A stretch of 64,000 bases of DNA from positions 1,674,001 to 1,738,000 of the forward strand of contig NZ_CP079865.1 in the NCBI RefSeq assembly GCF_025263565.1. Reading direction: 5' to 3'. How positions within the stretch are numbered: the stretch's first letter is position 1; every line of letters starts with the position of its first letter. Below are positions 27,345-35,562 of this stretch, in pieces. The position numbers and the translations under genes are program-made. The notes below the pieces were generated by a model. It was not told the origin of the DNA and searched no databases. It saw only the letters and a program-made list of their open reading frames with translations. The stretch comes from Mycobacterium sp. SMC-8. Its GTDB lineage: Bacteria > Actinomycetota > Actinomycetes > Mycobacteriales > Mycobacteriaceae.

Positions 27345-28214
27345 GTGTCCGTTTTCGTCGATCTAGCACCCGAGGACGCCGTCGCCCCGGCCCCGGGTAC
27401 CGACGCCCGCCCGGGCGGGAGCCGCCGGCGCGGTCGCCTCACCCGCGCGGTGCTGCCGCTGCTGTCCGTCGCGGTGTTCGGTGTGCTGTGGCAACTCGCC
27501 GCGGCCAGCGAGATCTGGAGCCAGACCTTCGTGCCGTACCCGGCGACGGTGTGGAAGGCGTTCATCGACGTGTCGACGACGCATGACGGAGTCCGCGGCT
27601 ACGCCGGCTACCTGCTGTGGGAGCACCTGTACATGACGTTGCGCCGCGTGCTCGCCGGCGTCGTCATCGGCGTCGTGCTCGGTGTGCTGCTGGGTCTGGT
27701 CATGGGCTCCGTCAGCTGGGTCCGCAGCGTGCTGGAGCCGTGGTTGACCTTCCTGCGGGCGCTGCCGCCGCTGGCCTACTTCTTCCTGCTCGTCATCTGG
27801 CTCGGCATCGACGAGGCGCCGAAGATCACGCTGCTCGCGCTCGCCGCGCTGCCGCCCGCCGCCGTCGCGACCACGGCCGCCGTCGTTGCGGCCCCCGTCG
27901 GATTACAGGAAGCCGCAAGGGCTTTGGGGGCATCCCGGCGCCAGGTCATCCGCGACGTCGTGGTCCCGTCAGCGCTGCCCGAGACGTTCACCGGGATCCG
28001 GCTCGCCGTCGGCATGGCCTACTCGTCGGTGGTGGCCGCCGAACTGTTCAACGGCATCCCCGGAGTCGGCGGATTGGTCAAAGACGCAAGCAATTACAAC
28101 AACACCCCCGTGGTGCTGGTCGGGATCTTCGCCATCGGGTTCTCCGGTCTGGTGATCGACGGTGTGCTGCGCGCCGTCGAGGGGCGCGCTGTTCCCTGGA
28201 GAGGAAAGGTCTAA
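27345..28214 (+). CDS. ABC transporter permease, sulfonate/taurine/nitrate type
   Basis: This 289-aa inner-membrane permease of the SsuC/TauC family has about six membrane helices. The cytoplasmic EAA loop (EAARALGASRRQVIRDVVVPSALPETFTGIR) contacts the ATPase. The family start is variable: GTG 27345 (MSVFVDLAPED) was chosen, and a nearby ATG at 27335 is out of frame. It forms an operon with a substrate-binding lipoprotein (6-bp gap) and an ATPase. The substrate is likely an organosulfonate, but nitrate or related anions and aromatic compounds are possible in this family. Confidence 0.9.
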   Translation: MSVFVDLAPEDAVAPAPGTDARPGGSRRRGRLTRAVLPLLSVAVFGVLWQLAAASEIWSQTFVPYPATVWKAFIDVSTTHDGVRGYAGYLLWEHLYMTLRRVLAGVVIGVVLGVLLGLVMGSVSWVRSVLEPWLTFLRALPPLAYFFLLVIWLGIDEAPKITLLALAALPPAAVATTAAVVAAPVGLQEAARALGASRRQVIRDVVVPSALPETFTGIRLAVGMAYSSVVAAELFNGIPGVGGLVKDASNYNNTPVVLVGIFAIGFSGLVIDGVLRAVEGRAVPWRGKV

Positions 28215-28220
28215 TAGAAA

Positions 28221-29258
28221 ATGAAACTCAAAGCTGCTGTGGTGGTGCTTGTCTCGGCTGTGCTGGTGCTTGCGGGCTGCTCGGTGAGCGGTCAGGGGCA
28301 GGACGCGAGTGACCCCGACAACCCCACCATCCGGATCGGCTACCAGACGTTCCCGAGCGGCGACCTGATCGTCAAGAACAGCAGGTGGCTCGAAGAGGCG
28401 TTGCCGGACTACAACATCAAGTGGACGAAGTTCGACTCCGGCGCCGACGTCAACACCGCGTTCATCGCCGACGAACTGGACTTCGGTGCGCTGGGGTCCA
28501 GCCCGGTGGCCCGGGGGCTTTCCGCACCGCTGAACATCCCGTACCAGGTGGCGTTCGTCCTCGACGTGGCCGGTGACAACGAAGCTCTGGTGGCGCGCAA
28601 CGGTTCCGGCATTGACACGATCGCCCAGCTGAGGGGCAAGCGCGTCGGGACCCCGTTCGCGTCCACCGCGCACTACAGCCTGTTGGCCGCACTCGACCAG
28701 AACGGGCTGTCCGCCAACGATGTTCAATTGATCGACCTGCAACCGCAGGCCATCCTCGCCGCGTGGGAGCGCGGCGACATCGACGCCGCGTACACGTGGC
28801 TGCCGACCCTGGACGAGCTGCGCACGACCGGCAACGACCTGATCACCAGCCGGCAGCTCGCCAAGGCCGGAAAGCCGACGCTCGACCTCGGTGTGGTGTC
28901 CAAGGTGTTCGCGCAGGCGCATCCCGACGTCGTCGACATCTGGCGCCGGCAGGAGGCCCGCGCGCTCGATCTGATCAAGAACGACCCCGACGCCGCGGCA
29001 AAGGCGGTCTCCGCGGAAATCGGCCTGACCCCCGAGGAAACCGCCGGCCAGATCAAGCAGGGCGTGTTCCTGACCCCCGACGAGCTCGCCTCCGCGGAAT
29101 GGCTTGGGGCCGAAGGGAACCCGGGCAACATTGCGGTCAACCTCCAGAGCGCGTCGCAGTTCCTGGCCGAGCAGAAGCAGATCCCGGCCGCCGCACCGCT
29201 GAAGACGTTCCAGGAAGCCATCTACACCAAGGGCCTGCCGGATGTCCTCAACCAGTGA
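28221..29258 (+). CDS. ABC transporter substrate-binding lipoprotein, TauA/SsuA-like
   Basis: This 345-aa lipoprotein has a signal peptide ending in lipobox LVLAGC (lipidated Cys20). The mature part, starting IRIGYQTFPSGDLIVKN, is a periplasmic-binding fold of the TauA/SsuA/NMT1 group, with DELDFGALGSSPVARGL and AAWERGDIDAAYTWLP typical of it. It delivers substrate to the permease encoded 6 bp upstream. Its 3' end overlaps the ATPase gene by 17 bp. The gene has a clear AGAGGAAAGG ribosome site. Confidence 0.92.
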   Translation: MKLKAAVVVLVSAVLVLAGCSVSGQGQDASDPDNPTIRIGYQTFPSGDLIVKNSRWLEEALPDYNIKWTKFDSGADVNTAFIADELDFGALGSSPVARGLSAPLNIPYQVAFVLDVAGDNEALVARNGSGIDTIAQLRGKRVGTPFASTAHYSLLAALDQNGLSANDVQLIDLQPQAILAAWERGDIDAAYTWLPTLDELRTTGNDLITSRQLAKAGKPTLDLGVVSKVFAQAHPDVVDIWRRQEARALDLIKNDPDAAAKAVSAEIGLTPEETAGQIKQGVFLTPDELASAEWLGAEGNPGNIAVNLQSASQFLAEQKQIPAAAPLKTFQEAIYTKGLPDVLNQ

Positions 29259-30021
29259 CGGCGCGATTCAGATCACGTCGGTCTGGCATCGCTACGGCAG
29301 CGGACGGGACGGGGTCACCGCGCTCGGGCCGGTTGACCTGACCGTCGACCCGGGATCGTTCCTGGTGCTCGTCGGCGCCTCCGGCTGTGGGAAGAGCACG
29401 CTGCTGCGACTGCTGGCCGGCTTCGAGCCGCCCAGTCAAGGGTCGGTGCGGGTGGCCGGTGCGCAGCCTACGCCGGGAGTGACGGCGGGCGTGGTGTTCC
29501 AGCAGCCCCGGCTGTTCCCGTGGCGCACCGTCGGCGGCAACGTCGACCTGGCGCTCAAGTACGCAAAAGTGCCGCGGGACAAGCGGACCGAGCGCCGTGA
29601 GGAGCTTCTCGAGCGCGTCGGCCTCGGCGGCACCGCGGGTCGGAGGATCTGGGAGATCAGCGGCGGGCAGCAGCAGCGCGTCGCGATCGCGCGGGCTCTC
29701 GCCGCGGAGACGCCTCTGTTCCTGCTCGACGAACCGTTCGCCGCGCTGGACGCGCTGACGCGGGAACGGTTGCAAGAGGACGTGCGTCAGGTCAGCGCCG
29801 AGTCGGGGCGGACGACGGTGTTCGTCACCCACAGCGCCGACGAGGCGGCGTTCCTCGGTTCCCGGATCGTCGTGCTGACGCGCAGGCCGGGCCGGGTGGC
29901 TCTGGACATTCCGGTGGACCTGCCGCGGACCGGGGTCGACGCCGACGAACTGCGGCGCTCCCCCGAATACGGTGAACTGCGCGCGGAGGTGGGCCGGGCG
30001 GTCAAGGCGGCCGCGGCTTAA
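29242..30021 (+). CDS. ABC transporter ATP-binding protein, TauB/SsuB-like
   Basis: This 259-aa ATPase has Walker A GASGCGKST (residues 45-53), a Q-loop around FQQPRLFPWRT, signature ISGGQQQR and Walker B LFLLDEPFAALD, followed by the H-loop FVTHSADEA. The FPWRT after the Q-loop is typical of the nitrate/sulfonate/taurine subgroup. It powers uptake by the permease and lipoprotein encoded upstream. The ATG at 29242 lies inside the lipoprotein gene. Confidence 0.94.
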   Translation: MSSTSDGAIQITSVWHRYGSGRDGVTALGPVDLTVDPGSFLVLVGASGCGKSTLLRLLAGFEPPSQGSVRVAGAQPTPGVTAGVVFQQPRLFPWRTVGGNVDLALKYAKVPRDKRTERREELLERVGLGGTAGRRIWEISGGQQQRVAIARALAAETPLFLLDEPFAALDALTRERLQEDVRQVSAESGRTTVFVTHSADEAAFLGSRIVVLTRRPGRVALDIPVDLPRTGVDADELRRSPEYGELRAEVGRAVKAAAA

Positions 30022-30119
30022 CCGCGTATCCCGAGTGGCATATCTCGAAACGGCACCGATCGCGCATCGACATCGAATTAGAGGTGCGTCGGTTGTGTTG
30101 GGCCACGCACGATGTCGAT

Positions 30120-30506
30120 GTGAGCAGGGTGGTCGAACGCGGACTCGCCAGATGTCCGCGATGCGTCGCGGTGGCGGATTACGTCTTCATCGAGTCGGAT
30201 CGCAACGTCGTGCGCTACGAGGTGCGCTGCCGCAAGTGCGGAGAGTGCTACCGCGAGGACAGCCGGCCGGGCGCGCCGTTGGCGGTCAGCGGCGAAGAGC
30301 CGTTGATCCAGTGGCCGCCGGACTGCGAGCCGACCCCGCCGCGCGACTGGCGCGACGAGTTGCGCGGCAAATTATCGGTGGCCACGCAGCGCGGCAAGGC
30401 CGAGATGGAGGTCGTGAACAAGCGGGCGCACGACCTCGTGGAGTTCGGGCGGTCGTGGCGCAACGAGCGCCGGTCGGCGCGGAAGGTGGATCAGACTGGG
30501 GGATAG
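30120..30506 (+). CDS. Small zinc-ribbon-like hypothetical protein
   Basis: This 128-aa protein has a likely four-Cys zinc ribbon (CPRC near residue 12 and CRKCGEC near 38). A charged helical C-terminus follows (QRGKAEMEVVNKRAHDLVEFGRSWRNERR). The start is taken as GTG 30120 (VSRVVERGLARCPRC); an earlier in-frame start at 30084 is possible. No function is recognised. It lies between the ABC operon and a TetR gene, and its 3' end overlaps a small minus-strand ORF by 16 bp. Confidence 0.6.
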   Translation: MSRVVERGLARCPRCVAVADYVFIESDRNVVRYEVRCRKCGECYREDSRPGAPLAVSGEEPLIQWPPDCEPTPPRDWRDELRGKLSVATQRGKAEMEVVNKRAHDLVEFGRSWRNERRSARKVDQTGG

Positions 30507-30601
30507 GCCGGTGGCGGATACACCCCGCGCAGGATCCACGCGAACCAGTTGATGCCGTATTCGAGCTCGTCGCTCGCGTCGTAATCCGGATTCGGGTCCA
30601 C
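30491..30601 (-). CDS. 36-aa small protein with one hydrophobic segment
   Basis: On the minus strand, GTG 30601 is preceded at close spacing by GGAGGTG. It opens a 36-residue frame starting MDPNPDYDASDELEYGIN, followed by a hydrophobic WFAWILRGVYPPP and ending PAYPPV. The acidic head plus a short aromatic/aliphatic segment resembles small mycobacterial membrane-associated proteins. M. tuberculosis has, as I recall, a small gene named Rv0157A at the corresponding spot between pntB and the TetR gene, which would fit. The function is unknown. Confidence 0.6.
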   Translation of the reverse strand: MDPNPDYDASDELEYGINWFAWILRGVYPPPAYPPV

Positions 30602-30700
30602 CGCGCCACCTCCATCACTTCGGCCACTTCGGCCACGCCACTGCGGCCCGGCGTTTCGAGTCTAGACCCGGGGCGGCCGTGTGAACACAGCCTCGGCCTA

Positions 30701-30752
30701 AACTGAACCAACCAGTTAGTAGACCGCTGCGGCGGTCCGGCCTGCCTATAGT
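30701..30752 (+). promoter_or_regulatory. Promoter and candidate TetR operator upstream of 30761
   Basis: AACTG (30701-30705) and CAGTT (30713-30717) flank AACCAAC as an interrupted palindrome. TATAGT (30747-30752) is a good -10 box whose end lies 8 bp before the ATG, indicating leaderless transcription. No strong -35 is seen. Autoregulation by the downstream TetR is an inference. Confidence 0.5.
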
Positions 30753-30760
30753 GAGTCGCC

Positions 30761-31435
30761 ATGTCTGAATCCGTCACGAGCAACGGGATGTCCCGCCGCG
30801 AGGAACTGCTGGCCGTGGCCACCAAGCTGTTCGCGGCCCGTGGCTACCACGGCACCCGGATGGATGACGTCGCCGACGCCGTCGGTCTGAACAAGGCGAC
30901 GGTCTACCACTACTACGCCAGCAAGTCGCTGATCCTGTACGACATCTATAAGGGCGCCGCCGACTTCACGGTGGATGCGCTGCACGACGACCCGAGTGCG
31001 TCGGCCCGCGAGACGATTTATCACTTCACCCGCCGGCTGCTGGTCGGTATCGCCAGCGACGTCGAGCGCGCCGCCGTCTACTTCCAAGAGGGCCCCTACA
31101 TCAGCGAGTGGTTCACCGAGGAACAGGTGGAGTACATCCGGGAGAAGGAGGCGCAGGTCTACGAGCACGTCCGGGACGTGATCGACCGCGGTATCGCCAG
31201 CGGCGAGTTCTACGACTGCGACTCCCATGTCCTGGCCCTGGGCTATATCGGGATGACGCTGGGTTCCTACCGCTGGCTGCGCCCGCACGGCCGCCGGACC
31301 GCGCAGGAGATCGCGGTGGAGTTCAGCACCGCGCTGCTGCGTGGGCTGATCCGCGACGAGACGGTCCGCCAGGCGTCGCCGCTGGGTGTCGACATCGACG
31401 CGGCGCGGGTGCGGCTCGGCGAGGAACCGAGCTAG
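30761..31435 (+). CDS. TetR-family regulator (Rv0158-like)
   Basis: This 224-aa TetR protein has the HTH MDDVADAVGLNKATVYHYYASKSLILY at about residues 33-60. The long C-terminal domain contains ERAAVYFQEGPYISEWFTEEQVEYIREKE, close in style to KstR2-type and acyl-CoA-sensing TetRs. An interrupted palindrome upstream may be its operator. It lies upstream of a DUF72 gene by 30 bp. The effector is unknown. Confidence 0.88.
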   Translation: MSESVTSNGMSRREELLAVATKLFAARGYHGTRMDDVADAVGLNKATVYHYYASKSLILYDIYKGAADFTVDALHDDPSASARETIYHFTRRLLVGIASDVERAAVYFQEGPYISEWFTEEQVEYIREKEAQVYEHVRDVIDRGIASGEFYDCDSHVLALGYIGMTLGSYRWLRPHGRRTAQEIAVEFSTALLRGLIRDETVRQASPLGVDIDAARVRLGEEPS

Positions 31436-31465
31436 CAACTGCGCCATCGCGGGTACCCGGGGCTG

Positions 31466-32233
31466 GTGACCGTCCGCATCGGCACGTCAGGCTGGGCCTA
31501 CAACCACTGGCGCAACGTGCTCTACGAATCCGGGCTGCCGACCACGCGGTGGCTTCAGCGGTACGTCGCACACTTCGACACCGTGGAACTCAACGGCAGC
31601 TTCTACCGCTGGCCACAAGACGCGCAGTTCACGCGGTGGCGCGATCAGCTGCCGCCGAGCTTCGTGATGGCGGTCAAGGCCGCGCGGGGACTGACCCACG
31701 CGCGCCGGCTGCGGTCACCGGAGGTGTGGATCGAACGGCTGGAGCGCGGCTGGCGAGCTCTCGGTGACCGCGCCGGGCCGCTGCTGGTGCAGTTGCATCC
31801 CGCGCTGGAGCGTGACGACGCCCGGCTGGAGCACTTCCTTGCCGCGATGCCCGGCCAGATCCCGGTGGCCGTGGAGTTCCGGCACCCCTCGTGGGACGAC
31901 CCGGCGGTGTACGAACTGCTCGAGAAGCACGACGCGGCCTATGTGGTGATGAGCGGGGCCGGGCTGCCATGCATCCTGAAGGCCACCGCGAGGTTCGTCT
32001 ACGTGCGCCTGCACGGCCCGGATCCCAACGACATGTACGGCGGTTCCTACAGCCCTGCCGACCTTCGCTGGTGGGCCGAGCGGATCACCGAGTGGGACGC
32101 CCAGGGCCGGGACGTGTATGTGTACTTCAACAACGACCTCGGCGGCAACGCGGTGCGCAACGCGTGGGACCTCAAGGCGGAGCTGAGGGGCCGGCCCAAC
32201 TCGCTATGCTCTGCCGATGCCGTTGGTGAGTAA
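31466..32233 (+). CDS. DUF72-family protein (YecE-like)
   Basis: This 255-aa protein has the full DUF72 pattern. It begins VRIGTSGWAYNHWRNVLYE, then FDTVELNGSFYRWP, FVMAVKAARGLTHARRL, VAVEFRHPSWDD and the C-terminal YVYFNNDLGGNAVRNAWDL. DUF72 proteins have a TIM-barrel fold and an unknown, possibly hydrolytic, role. The start is GTG 31466. The stop lies 17 bp inside the following SRPBCC gene. Confidence 0.9.
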   Translation: MTVRIGTSGWAYNHWRNVLYESGLPTTRWLQRYVAHFDTVELNGSFYRWPQDAQFTRWRDQLPPSFVMAVKAARGLTHARRLRSPEVWIERLERGWRALGDRAGPLLVQLHPALERDDARLEHFLAAMPGQIPVAVEFRHPSWDDPAVYELLEKHDAAYVVMSGAGLPCILKATARFVYVRLHGPDPNDMYGGSYSPADLRWWAERITEWDAQGRDVYVYFNNDLGGNAVRNAWDLKAELRGRPNSLCSADAVGE

Positions 32234-32657
32234 GACAGTCGAGGTCGCGGCCGCGGCCGAGACGATCATGGCGATCGTCGCGGACTTCGAGAAGTACCCG
32301 GAGTGGAACGAGGAGATCAAGGGCTGCTGGGTGCTCGCCCGCTATAACGACGGGCGGCCGAGCCAGCTCCGCCTCGACGTGGTGGTGCAGGGCCAGTCCG
32401 GCACGTTCATCACCGCGGTGTACTACCCGGGCGAGAATCAGATCTACACGATGCTGCAGCAGGGCGACCACTTCTCCAAGCAGGAACAGCGGTTCTCGGT
32501 GGTGGCCATGGGGCCGACCTCGCTGCTGACCGTCGACCTCGACGTCGAGGTGAAGATGGCCGTCCCCGCCGCGATGGTCAAGAAGGTGATCGCAGACGCG
32601 CTCGACTACCTGGCCGGCAACCTGAAGGCGCGCGCCGAACAACTCGCGGCGTCCTAG
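32217..32657 (+). CDS. SRPBCC/polyketide-cyclase-like protein (TB18.5-like, Rv0164)
   Basis: This 146-aa START/SRPBCC-fold protein has VSKTVEVAAAAETIMAIVADFEKYPEWNEEIKGC near the N-terminus and the C-terminal amphipathic helix VIADALDYLAGNLKARAEQL. The fold binds a hydrophobic ligand in a central pocket; the ligand is unknown. The ATG at 32217 lies 6 bp after TATGCT (32205-32210), so a separate leaderless promoter inside the DUF72 gene is likely. It is the last gene before the mce1 locus. Confidence 0.85.
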   Translation: MPLVSKTVEVAAAAETIMAIVADFEKYPEWNEEIKGCWVLARYNDGRPSQLRLDVVVQGQSGTFITAVYYPGENQIYTMLQQGDHFSKQEQRFSVVAMGPTSLLTVDLDVEVKMAVPAAMVKKVIADALDYLAGNLKARAEQLAAS

Positions 32658-32857
32658 CCTGCCTGGCCCGACCTGGACCGCGCCACCCGCGGCCACACCT
32701 GTCCCAGGTTTCCTTTTCTCAGAGGTCCACTCGCACTTGTGCTGAGTTTCGCGGAAAGGTGTGACTGATGGGGCGTACGAGGCCACGAGCTCGGGAGGTC
32801 CAGGGGGCACAGCGTAGGGAACAGGTGTGGAGCCGACGCGCCGAACAACGCGCGGCG

Positions 32858-33544
32858 TCAGCTCCAGAGGCCGACCTGTTCCAGCCATGCGATCAGCCGG
32901 TCGAGTCCGTCGGTGAACTGTCCGCGGGTCAGGGCGACGACGGTGTGGACATCCCGCCGGCGCAGGGCCTCGATGAGCTCCGCATGGTTGGCGACGGCCG
33001 CCGGCCCCCACGTCTCGTCGGAGGCGAACAGCTGCGGCGGCAGATAACGGGCGGCGTGCAGCAGAAACCACGCCAGCTTGATCCGGCCGCCGGCGCGGTT
33101 GAACGCGCGGTGGAACGCGAACTCCGCCGCCGCCACCCGGTCGGCGTCCCGCGATTCGACCGCCGCGGCCAGTCGGTCGTTCAGCCGGGCCAGTTCGTCG
33201 ATCTGATCGTCGGTGATCCTGCGCGCGGTGGTCGCGGCGAGTTCCTGCGCGATCGTCGACTGCAGCCAGAAGATGTCCTCGATGTCGCGGCGCGACAGCG
33301 GCACCACCCGGTGACCCCGGTGCGGCTCCAGCTCGACCATGCCCTCGCCGCGCAGCGTGCGCAGCGCCTCCCGCACCGGGGTGATGCTCACCCCGAGGCG
33401 GGCCGCGGTCTCGTCGAGACGGATGAACGTGTCCGGACGCAGCGCACCGGTCATGATCTCGGCGCGCAACCGGGCGGCGACCTGTTCGGAGAGCTGCTCG
33501 CGCCGCACCGCACCCGCCCCGGGCGTCCTGGCAGGAGCGTTCAT
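32858..33544 (-). CDS. mce1R: GntR/FadR-family repressor of mce1
   Basis: This 228-aa GntR regulator has a winged HTH (EQVAARLRAEIMTGALRPDTFIRLDETAARLGVSITPVREALRTL, residues 20-62) and a C-terminal FCD ligand domain (EFAFHRAFNRAGGR with the metal-binding pattern). In M. tuberculosis, Mce1R (Rv0165c) represses the mce1 operon, and the same position here supports the name. The start at ATG 33544 fits the family. It is divergent from fadD5 with a 125-bp gap carrying a promoter and palindromes. Confidence 0.92.
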   Translation of the reverse strand: MNAPARTPGAGAVRREQLSEQVAARLRAEIMTGALRPDTFIRLDETAARLGVSITPVREALRTLRGEGMVELEPHRGHRVVPLSRRDIEDIFWLQSTIAQELAATTARRITDDQIDELARLNDRLAAAVESRDADRVAAAEFAFHRAFNRAGGRIKLAWFLLHAARYLPPQLFASDETWGPAAVANHAELIEALRRRDVHTVVALTRGQFTDGLDRLIAWLEQVGLWS

Positions 33545-33583
33545 CGCGTCGTCGCCTTTCCGGCCCGTGGGGTCAGCTGTCGG

Positions 33584-33652
33584 GACAGGTTGTCCTGTCG
33601 CCGCCGAGGTCCTAGTGTGACCGGGGCAACAACATGTTTGATCAAATATCAA
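33584..33652 (+). promoter_or_regulatory. fadD5/mce1 promoter with candidate Mce1R operators
   Basis: TTGTCC (33590-33595) and TAGTGT (33613-33618) are spaced by 17 bp, a sound -35/-10 pair for fadD5. The -35 overlaps the perfect palindrome GACAGG-TTGT-CCTGTC (33584-33599). A second palindrome, TTGATCAAATATCAA (33638-33652), lies between the expected start site and the fadD5 ATG. It has the TGAT-N5-ATCA look of FadR-type GntR sites. One or both are probably bound by Mce1R; this is inference. Confidence 0.6.
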
Positions 33653-33669
33653 TCTTCCGCAAGTCGTCG

Positions 33670-35349
33670 ATGGAGCAGAGGACGTTGACCGAACCGATCC
33701 GACAGCCCGGCCCCGAGACCGAGCAGCCCTACCTGGCACGCCGGCAGAACTGGACCAATCAGCTCGCCCGGCATGCGCTGATGCAGTCCGATCAGCCGGC
33801 GTTGCGGTTTCTGGGCCACACCACCACGTGGGCTGAGCTGGACCGCCGGGTCAGCAACCTCGCCGGCGCACTGCATCAGCGCGGCGTCGGTTTCGGCGAC
33901 CGGGTGCTGATCCTGATGCTGAACCGGACCGAGTTCATCGAGGCGGTCCTGGCCACCAACAAGCTCGGCGCCATCGCCGTGCCGGTGAACTTCCGGATGA
34001 CGCCGGCCGAGATCGCGTTCCTGGTCTCCGACTGCAAAGCCAAGGCCGTCGTCACCGAAGCCGTGCTCGCCGGTGTCGCGACCGCGGTCCGTGACCTCGA
34101 TCCGACACTGGCCACGGTGATCAGCGCGGGAGGCGGCACCGGCGACGACATCCTCGACTACGACGACGTGCTGGCCGAGACCGCGCCGTGCCCGGTGGTG
34201 GACATTCCGAACGACGCGCCCGCGCTGATCATGTACACCTCCGGCACCACCGGACGGCCCAAGGGTGCGGTGCTCACGCACACCAACCTGACCGGGCAGG
34301 TGATGACGCTGCTGTTCACCAACGGCGCCGACATCAACCACGACATCGGCTTCATCGGGGTGCCGTTCTTCCACATCGCGGGGGTCGGCAGCATCGTCTC
34401 CGGGCTGCTGCTCGGCAGGCCGACCGTGCTCTACCCGGTCGGCGCGTTCGACCCGAACGAACTGCTCGACGTGCTGGAGGCCGAGAAGGTCACCGGCATC
34501 TTCCTGGTGCCTGCGCAGTGGCAGGCGGTGTGCGCCGCGCAGAAAGCCAGGCCGCGCGACCTCAAGCTCCGGTTCCTGTCCTGGGGCGCCGCGCCGGCCT
34601 CGGACACCCTGCTGCGGGAAATGGCCCAGACCTTCCCGGGCGCGCAGATCCTCGCCGCCTTCGGCCAGACCGAGATGTCGCCGGTGACCTGCATGCTGCT
34701 GGGCGACGACGCGCTGCGCAAACTCGGGTCGGTCGGCCGGGTGATCCCGACGGTGTCCGCGCGGATCGTCGACGAGAACATGAACGACGTGCCCGTCGGG
34801 CAGGTCGGCGAGATCGTCTACCGGGCGCCGACGCTGATGGCGGGCTACTGGAACAACCCCAAGGCCACCGCCGAGGCGTTCGCCGGAGGCTGGTTCCACT
34901 CCGGTGACCTGGTCCGTCAGGACGAAGAGGGTTACATCTGGGTCGTCGACCGTAAAAAGGACATGATCATCTCCGGCGGCGAGAACATCTACTGCGCGGA
35001 AGTCGAGAACGTGCTGGCCGCGCACCCCGACATCGTCGAGGTCGCCGTGATCGGTCGCTCGCACGAGAAGTGGGGTGAGGTTCCCGTTGCTGTGGCGGTG
35101 CTGCGGAGTTCGCTGGGAACAACCACGCAGACGAGCCTGACGCTGGCCGATCTGGAAGGGTTCCTCAACGAGCGGCTGGCGCGCTACAAGCACCCGAAGG
35201 CCCTAGAGATCATCGATGCGCTTCCGCGCAACCCTGCCGGTAAGGTGCTCAAGACGGAGCTGAGAGCACGCTTCGGCGCGGGCGAATCTGTTGACGCCGG
35301 CGAAAGTTCTACTCCGCCAACGATTTCAGCTGCGGCGCAGCGGGATTAG
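33670..35349 (+). CDS. fadD5: Fatty acyl-CoA synthetase of the mce1 locus
   Basis: This 559-aa AMP-forming acyl-CoA ligase activates fatty acids with ATP and CoA. Motifs are IMYTSGTTGRPKGAVLTH (P-loop), AAFGQTEMSPVTC, GWFHSGDLVRQDEEGYIWVVDRKKDMIISGGENIY and the catalytic Lys in NPAGKVLKTEL. The N-terminus PYLARRQNWTNQLARHAL resembles Rv0166. ATG 33670 was chosen; an in-frame ATG at 33634 falls on the candidate operator. The first gene of the mce1 operon, it likely handles fatty acids imported by the Mce1 complex. Confidence 0.94.
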   Translation: MEQRTLTEPIRQPGPETEQPYLARRQNWTNQLARHALMQSDQPALRFLGHTTTWAELDRRVSNLAGALHQRGVGFGDRVLILMLNRTEFIEAVLATNKLGAIAVPVNFRMTPAEIAFLVSDCKAKAVVTEAVLAGVATAVRDLDPTLATVISAGGGTGDDILDYDDVLAETAPCPVVDIPNDAPALIMYTSGTTGRPKGAVLTHTNLTGQVMTLLFTNGADINHDIGFIGVPFFHIAGVGSIVSGLLLGRPTVLYPVGAFDPNELLDVLEAEKVTGIFLVPAQWQAVCAAQKARPRDLKLRFLSWGAAPASDTLLREMAQTFPGAQILAAFGQTEMSPVTCMLLGDDALRKLGSVGRVIPTVSARIVDENMNDVPVGQVGEIVYRAPTLMAGYWNNPKATAEAFAGGWFHSGDLVRQDEEGYIWVVDRKKDMIISGGENIYCAEVENVLAAHPDIVEVAVIGRSHEKWGEVPVAVAVLRSSLGTTTQTSLTLADLEGFLNERLARYKHPKALEIIDALPRNPAGKVLKTELRARFGAGESVDAGESSTPPTISAAAQRD

Positions 35350-35446
35350 CGGCGGGGAGAACCATTTGCTTACGGATGGGGGGTCAATCCCCCGGATGCG
35401 GTACGCGGTGCCCACGCCATCGGGTACAGTCCTGAGACCTGTCTTA

Positions 35447-35460
35447 CTACCGACCGGTAG
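35447..35460. promoter_or_regulatory. Palindrome upstream of yrbE1A
   Basis: CTACCG-AC-CGGTAG (35447-35460) is a perfect 6-bp inverted repeat, 102 bp upstream of the yrbE1A GTG in the 213-bp gap after fadD5. Its form resembles TetR-family sites. The gap is long for this tight operon, so a second promoter controlled here is plausible. Confidence 0.45.
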
Positions 35461-35562
35461 GGAGACTGCGCTCACAAGATCGGGGACGGGGCTGGAAGGG
35501 AGCGTTCGACAGATGCTGCCGGTGCGCTACGCCAGCTGTCAGTGCGTCGCGGGAGCCGCTCG

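Noticed and set aside
30607..30640. Tandem 9-bp repeat CACTTCGGC near the 36-aa gene
   Set aside because: Only two copies; too short to call a repeat element.
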